NCBI RefSeq assembly: GCF_900089755.1
Contig: NZ_FLOC01000015.1
Coordinates: 46,296-110,295, forward strand
Reading direction: 5' to 3'
Origin: Marinomonas aquimarina
Lineage (GTDB): Bacteria > Pseudomonadota > Gammaproteobacteria > Pseudomonadales > Marinomonadaceae
DNA: 64,000 bases
Below are positions 61,441 through 64,000 of this stretch, one piece after another. How positions within the stretch are numbered: the stretch's first letter is position 1; every line of letters begins with the position of its first letter. The position numbers and the translations under genes were made by a program. The notes beneath the pieces are model-generated. The model was given only the letters and a program-made list of their open reading frames with translations, made no database searches and had not been told where the DNA came from.

Positions 61441-62391
61441 TTATAGCTTCTCTTCGATCATTTTCTCAAGTTTACGCTGGTCTACTGCGAAGTTACGGAT
61501 CCCTTCCGCTAGTTTCTCAGTGGCCATCGCATCTTCATTTAGTGCCCAACGGAAAGACTGTTCTGTAACCGCTTCGCCAGCTGGCGTGATTTCAGTTGCA
61601 GGCACCAGTTTACGCTCTAGAGTGCCTTCGTCTTTCTTCAGCTCTTCCAGTAGGTTAGGGCTGATGGTTAGACGGTCACAACCTGCAAGTTGCTCGATCT
61701 CACCGATGTTACGGAAGCTTGCGCCCATCACGATCGTCTTGTAGCCGTGCTGCTTGTAGTAGTTGTAAATTTCCGTCACAGACACCACACCTGGATCGGT
61801 TTCTGCTGTGTACTCTTCGCCAGTCGACTTCTTGTACCAGTCTAGGATACGGCCAACGAATGGCGAGATTAGGAATACGCCTGCTTCGGCACACGCTTGC
61901 GCCTGAGCAAATGAGAACAATAGCGTCAAGTTACAGTTGATGCCTTCTTTCTCTAGCTCTTCTGCGGCCTTGATGCCTTCCCAAGTAGAAGCGGCTTTGA
62001 TCAGTACGCGATCTTTAGAAATGCCAGCGTCTTCGTAAAGTTTGATTAAACGACGTGCTTTTTCGATCGTTGCTTCTTTGTCGTAAGAAAGGCGCGCATC
62101 CACTTCTGTTGAGATACGACCTGGAACGTATTTAAGGATTTCAGTACCCACGATGACTGCAAGCTTATCGTTTGCATCGATGATTTGTTGTGCTTTGTCG
62201 TCGCTTTGCTCTTTCGCCCAAGCAATCGCTTGATCGATAAATGGCGCATACTCTGGGATTTGGGCAGCTTTGAGCATCAAAGACGGGTTAGTCGTCGCGT
62301 CTTCTGGTAGGAAATCTTTGATTGCAGTGATATCACCTGTGTCAGCAACAATCGTTGTGAACTCTTTTAGTTGAGATAACTTATTGCTCAT
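61441..62391 (-). CDS. tal: Transaldolase
   Basis: A 316-residue enzyme of the non-oxidative pentose phosphate pathway. The Schiff-base lysine is K132 in [12 protein letters not shown]. Other blocks are DATTNPSL near the N-terminus and the phosphate-site stretch [27 protein letters not shown]. Length fits TalB type. It starts five bases after the dusA stop with GGATAAGAG upstream, so the two are co-transcribed. Confidence 0.96.
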   Translation of the reverse strand: MSNKLSQLKEFTTIVADTGDITAIKDFLPEDATTNPSLMLKAAQIPEYAPFIDQAIAWAKEQSDDKAQQIIDANDKLAVIVGTEILKYVPGRISTEVDARLSYDKEATIEKARRLIKLYEDAGISKDRVLIKAASTWEGIKAAEELEKEGINCNLTLLFSFAQAQACAEAGVFLISPFVGRILDWYKKSTGEEYTAETDPGVVSVTEIYNYYKQHGYKTIVMGASFRNIGEIEQLAGCDRLTISPNLLEELKKDEGTLERKLVPATEITPAGEAVTEQSFRWALNEDAMATEKLAEGIRNFAVDQRKLEKMIEEKL

Positions 62392-62396
62392 TGCTC

Positions 62397-63443
62397 TTAT
62401 CCTTTGCTTTTGTCTAGCTGTTGTTTAACCAATTCGATGGCGTCCAGTAACACATTGATTGTAGCGTCACTTCGATGACCATTTTCTGAAAGGTAGCGTC
62501 TAAATTGTTTACCACCAGGTAAACCTTGGAAAATACCAAGCAAATGACGCGTTAAATGCATCAAGCGCTCACCATTCGCCAGTTGACGTTCAGCGTACGG
62601 AATAAAGCGTTCTAGTGCTTCAAAGCGGTCGCTGACCAGCGATGGTTGGCCAAATACGGCCTGATCGACTTGGCTTAAAACCCAAGGGTTATGGTAGGCC
62701 TCACGGCCCATCATCACGCCATCTACATGACGTAGATGTTCTTGTGTCTCATCAATAGTTTTAATGCCACCATTGATCAAGATTTCAAGATGCGGGAAGT
62801 CTTTCTTTAACTGATACACGAAATCGTACTTAAGCGGCGGAATCTCACGGTTCTCTTTAGGACTTAAGCCTTGCAAGATCGCATTGCGGGCGTGCACGAT
62901 AAAGGTTTCCGTCGCAGACTTTTCGGCCACGGTGCCGATAAAGTCACGTACTACACTGTATTCTTGCTGATCGTCCAAACCGATACGGTGTTTTAATGTC
63001 ACCGGCAATGAGGTGGCATCCTGCATCGCATTCATAGCATCGATGACCTTGTCTGGGTAAGCCATCAAGATGGCACCGATCAAACTGTTTTGCACGCGAT
63101 CACTTGGACAGCCGGCGTTTAAGTTGACCTCATCATAGCCAAACTCTTCCGCCATCTTAGCGCACTTGGCCAATGCCGCCGCATCGGAACCGCCCAATTG
63201 CAGCGCAATCGGATGCTCACAGTCATCGTACTTTAAAAAGCGTTCAGGGTTGTTTCCCTGCAGCAGTGCGCCAGTCGTCACCATCTCTGTGTACAGCAGC
63301 GTATGCTTGGTAATGCAACGTGCAAACACACGGTAATCGCTCGTGGTCCACTCCATCATTGGCGCGATGGAAAAGCGGCGATCAAGCTTAGCCCTTGATT
63401 TCTCTGGGCTAGCGGCGTTTTTAGTTTCTAATGCTTGAGTCAT
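62397..63443 (-). CDS. dusA: tRNA-dihydrouridine(20/20a) synthase
   Basis: A 348-residue FMN enzyme reducing uridine 20 in the tRNA D-loop. It opens with [15 protein letters not shown], has catalytic Cys112 in [12 protein letters not shown], and shows LKHRIGLDD and [10 protein letters not shown] blocks with [15 protein letters not shown], all typical of DusA. First gene of the dusA-tal operon. The 5' end of dusA is a known insertion site for some integrative elements; none is seen in the 520 bases upstream. Confidence 0.95.
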   Translation of the reverse strand: MTQALETKNAASPEKSRAKLDRRFSIAPMMEWTTSDYRVFARCITKHTLLYTEMVTTGALLQGNNPERFLKYDDCEHPIALQLGGSDAAALAKCAKMAEEFGYDEVNLNAGCPSDRVQNSLIGAILMAYPDKVIDAMNAMQDATSLPVTLKHRIGLDDQQEYSVVRDFIGTVAEKSATETFIVHARNAILQGLSPKENREIPPLKYDFVYQLKKDFPHLEILINGGIKTIDETQEHLRHVDGVMMGREAYHNPWVLSQVDQAVFGQPSLVSDRFEALERFIPYAERQLANGERLMHLTRHLLGIFQGLPGGKQFRRYLSENGHRSDATINVLLDAIELVKQQLDKSKG

Positions 63444-63963
63444 GTATCGTGTAATTTTTACTGTGTATAGTGATGTTTGCGCCGTGACAGGCTAAGGCAT
63501 TTTGAAAATTTGCTACAAAATACCGCCAACTGATCGCAAAACACCCGATTTGTTCTCTGAATGGCTGCCATTATGTCATAAAGTTACAAGGTTGCTAACT
63601 GTGTTGGGGGATTAAAAGGATAGAAGATTGTACGAATGTTCAATAGTTCTGCTGCTGAAGTGCTTGGGAGGGGCAAAGCGCTATATCTACATATCAAAAT
63701 GGCCTTTCAACGTGATATTATTTTTGCCCACCAAGAACCAATTGTATCAGCAGATCGGCCTGAGATTTTGTCATGAGAAGGAACTTAGTAGAGTTGTTTT
63801 TTACTTTCTCCGCATGTTGCTCGAATCCCCCTAGATCTGTGATTTCACCACTATCCAAACTCCATAAATAATGCAGGGCGCGAGCATACTTTGAAGAACT
63901 AGCTTCAAACCTGCCAAAACCTGTATTGTAGCGCTTATTAGTTCATCAAACAGGCTTCATTCC
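63444..63963. other. Intergenic region without a recognised gene
   Basis: These 520 bases include the dusA promoter side. I found no convincing coding sequence, RNA gene or terminator. An open frame at 63628-63834 has no ribosome site and unusual composition. CAGGGCGCG near 63873 might be the left end of an insertion sequence whose transposase would begin at 63964, but no partner repeat is visible. Confidence 0.4.
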
Positions 63964-64000
63964 GTGACTCTTATCGAACATCTATCTGTCATCAAAGAAA
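63964..64000 (+). CDS. Possible start of an ISAs1-type transposase (cut by window edge)
   Basis: A frame from GTG 63964 reads VTLIEHLSVIKE and runs off the window. ISAs1-family transposases commonly begin with a similar LIEHLSVI-type segment, and AGG stands about 11 bases upstream. Only 12 residues are visible, so the call is weak. Confidence 0.35.
   Translation, partial: MTLIEHLSVIKE

Noticed and set aside
63628..63834. A 68-codon open frame
   Set aside because: No ribosome site, odd composition rich in Ile/Tyr/Phe/Leu and no recognisable domain; probably chance.
63805..63850. CTCGAATCCCCC followed by CACCA resembling a tRNA or tmRNA 3' end
   Set aside because: The bases before the loop do not pair with CCCCC, and the distance to CCA is far longer than eight bases, so no acceptor or T-arm can form.
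1..64000. CRISPR arrays, rRNA operons and tRNA genes
   Set aside because: No regularly spaced repeats of CRISPR type and no rRNA-like or foldable tRNA-like stretches were found by eye; a tRNAscan or Infernal run would be decisive.

Overview
The window reads as chromosome of a marine gammaproteobacterium, most likely an Oceanospirillales member near Marinomonas. This rests on gene content and order (dnaX-ybaB-recR-rnd-ycgL-ycgN, hrpA, a TIGR03503-type protein with a YafJ-like amidotransferase, mlaA of the pseudomonad type); it is inference, not a database match. Genes are dense, and many transcription units end in clear intrinsic terminators.

Layout. 1-3022: a leftward iron-uptake-type operon (imelysin lipoprotein, di-haem DUF1111 protein, second imelysin) behind a Fur-box-like site. 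3125-3760: an unidentified membrane-anchored protein whose promoter carries two LexA boxes. 4009-5190: a BaiN/HI0933 flavoprotein. 5191-13421: an A+T-richer accessory island with three co-directional genes: a coiled-coil membrane protein (DUF6161-like), a 1934-residue transglutaminase-like/DUF4011/SF1 helicase/Vsr-like nuclease/DUF3320 protein of the Hhe defence type, and a small acidic protein of unknown function. This is the best candidate here for an incompletely described system. 13422-21093: accessory metabolism (aldo-keto reductase, ADP-ribosylglycohydrolase, acyltransferase, AraC regulator, porin, MFS exporter). 21345-28349: a copper/silver efflux cluster (His-rich small protein, CusC, CusB with a fused CusF domain, CusA, Met-rich CopC). 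28527-30504: uracil salvage (upp, uracil permease). 30598-42692: mixed housekeeping genes (Fe-ADH, OmpA-like protein, gloA, YejK, HAD phosphatase, DTW protein, RadD, 2OG oxygenase, TrhO). 42884-50637: dnaX/ybaB/recR, then rnd, ycgL, ycgN, a vWA protein and a YafJ-like amidotransferase. 50727-55845: cysK and hrpA, divergent. 55864-60096: mlaA, then a PotD-like binding protein overlapping a GGDEF/EAL receptor, an arrangement like the NspS-MbaA polyamine sensor. 60149-63443: an aldose dehydrogenase, tal and dusA. The last 37 bases may begin a transposase.

Functional themes are iron and copper handling, phage defence, DNA damage response and repair (LexA-controlled gene, RecR, RadD), RNA modification (TrhO, DTW protein, DusA) and cyclic-di-GMP signalling. 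No rRNA, tRNA or CRISPR array was recognised.
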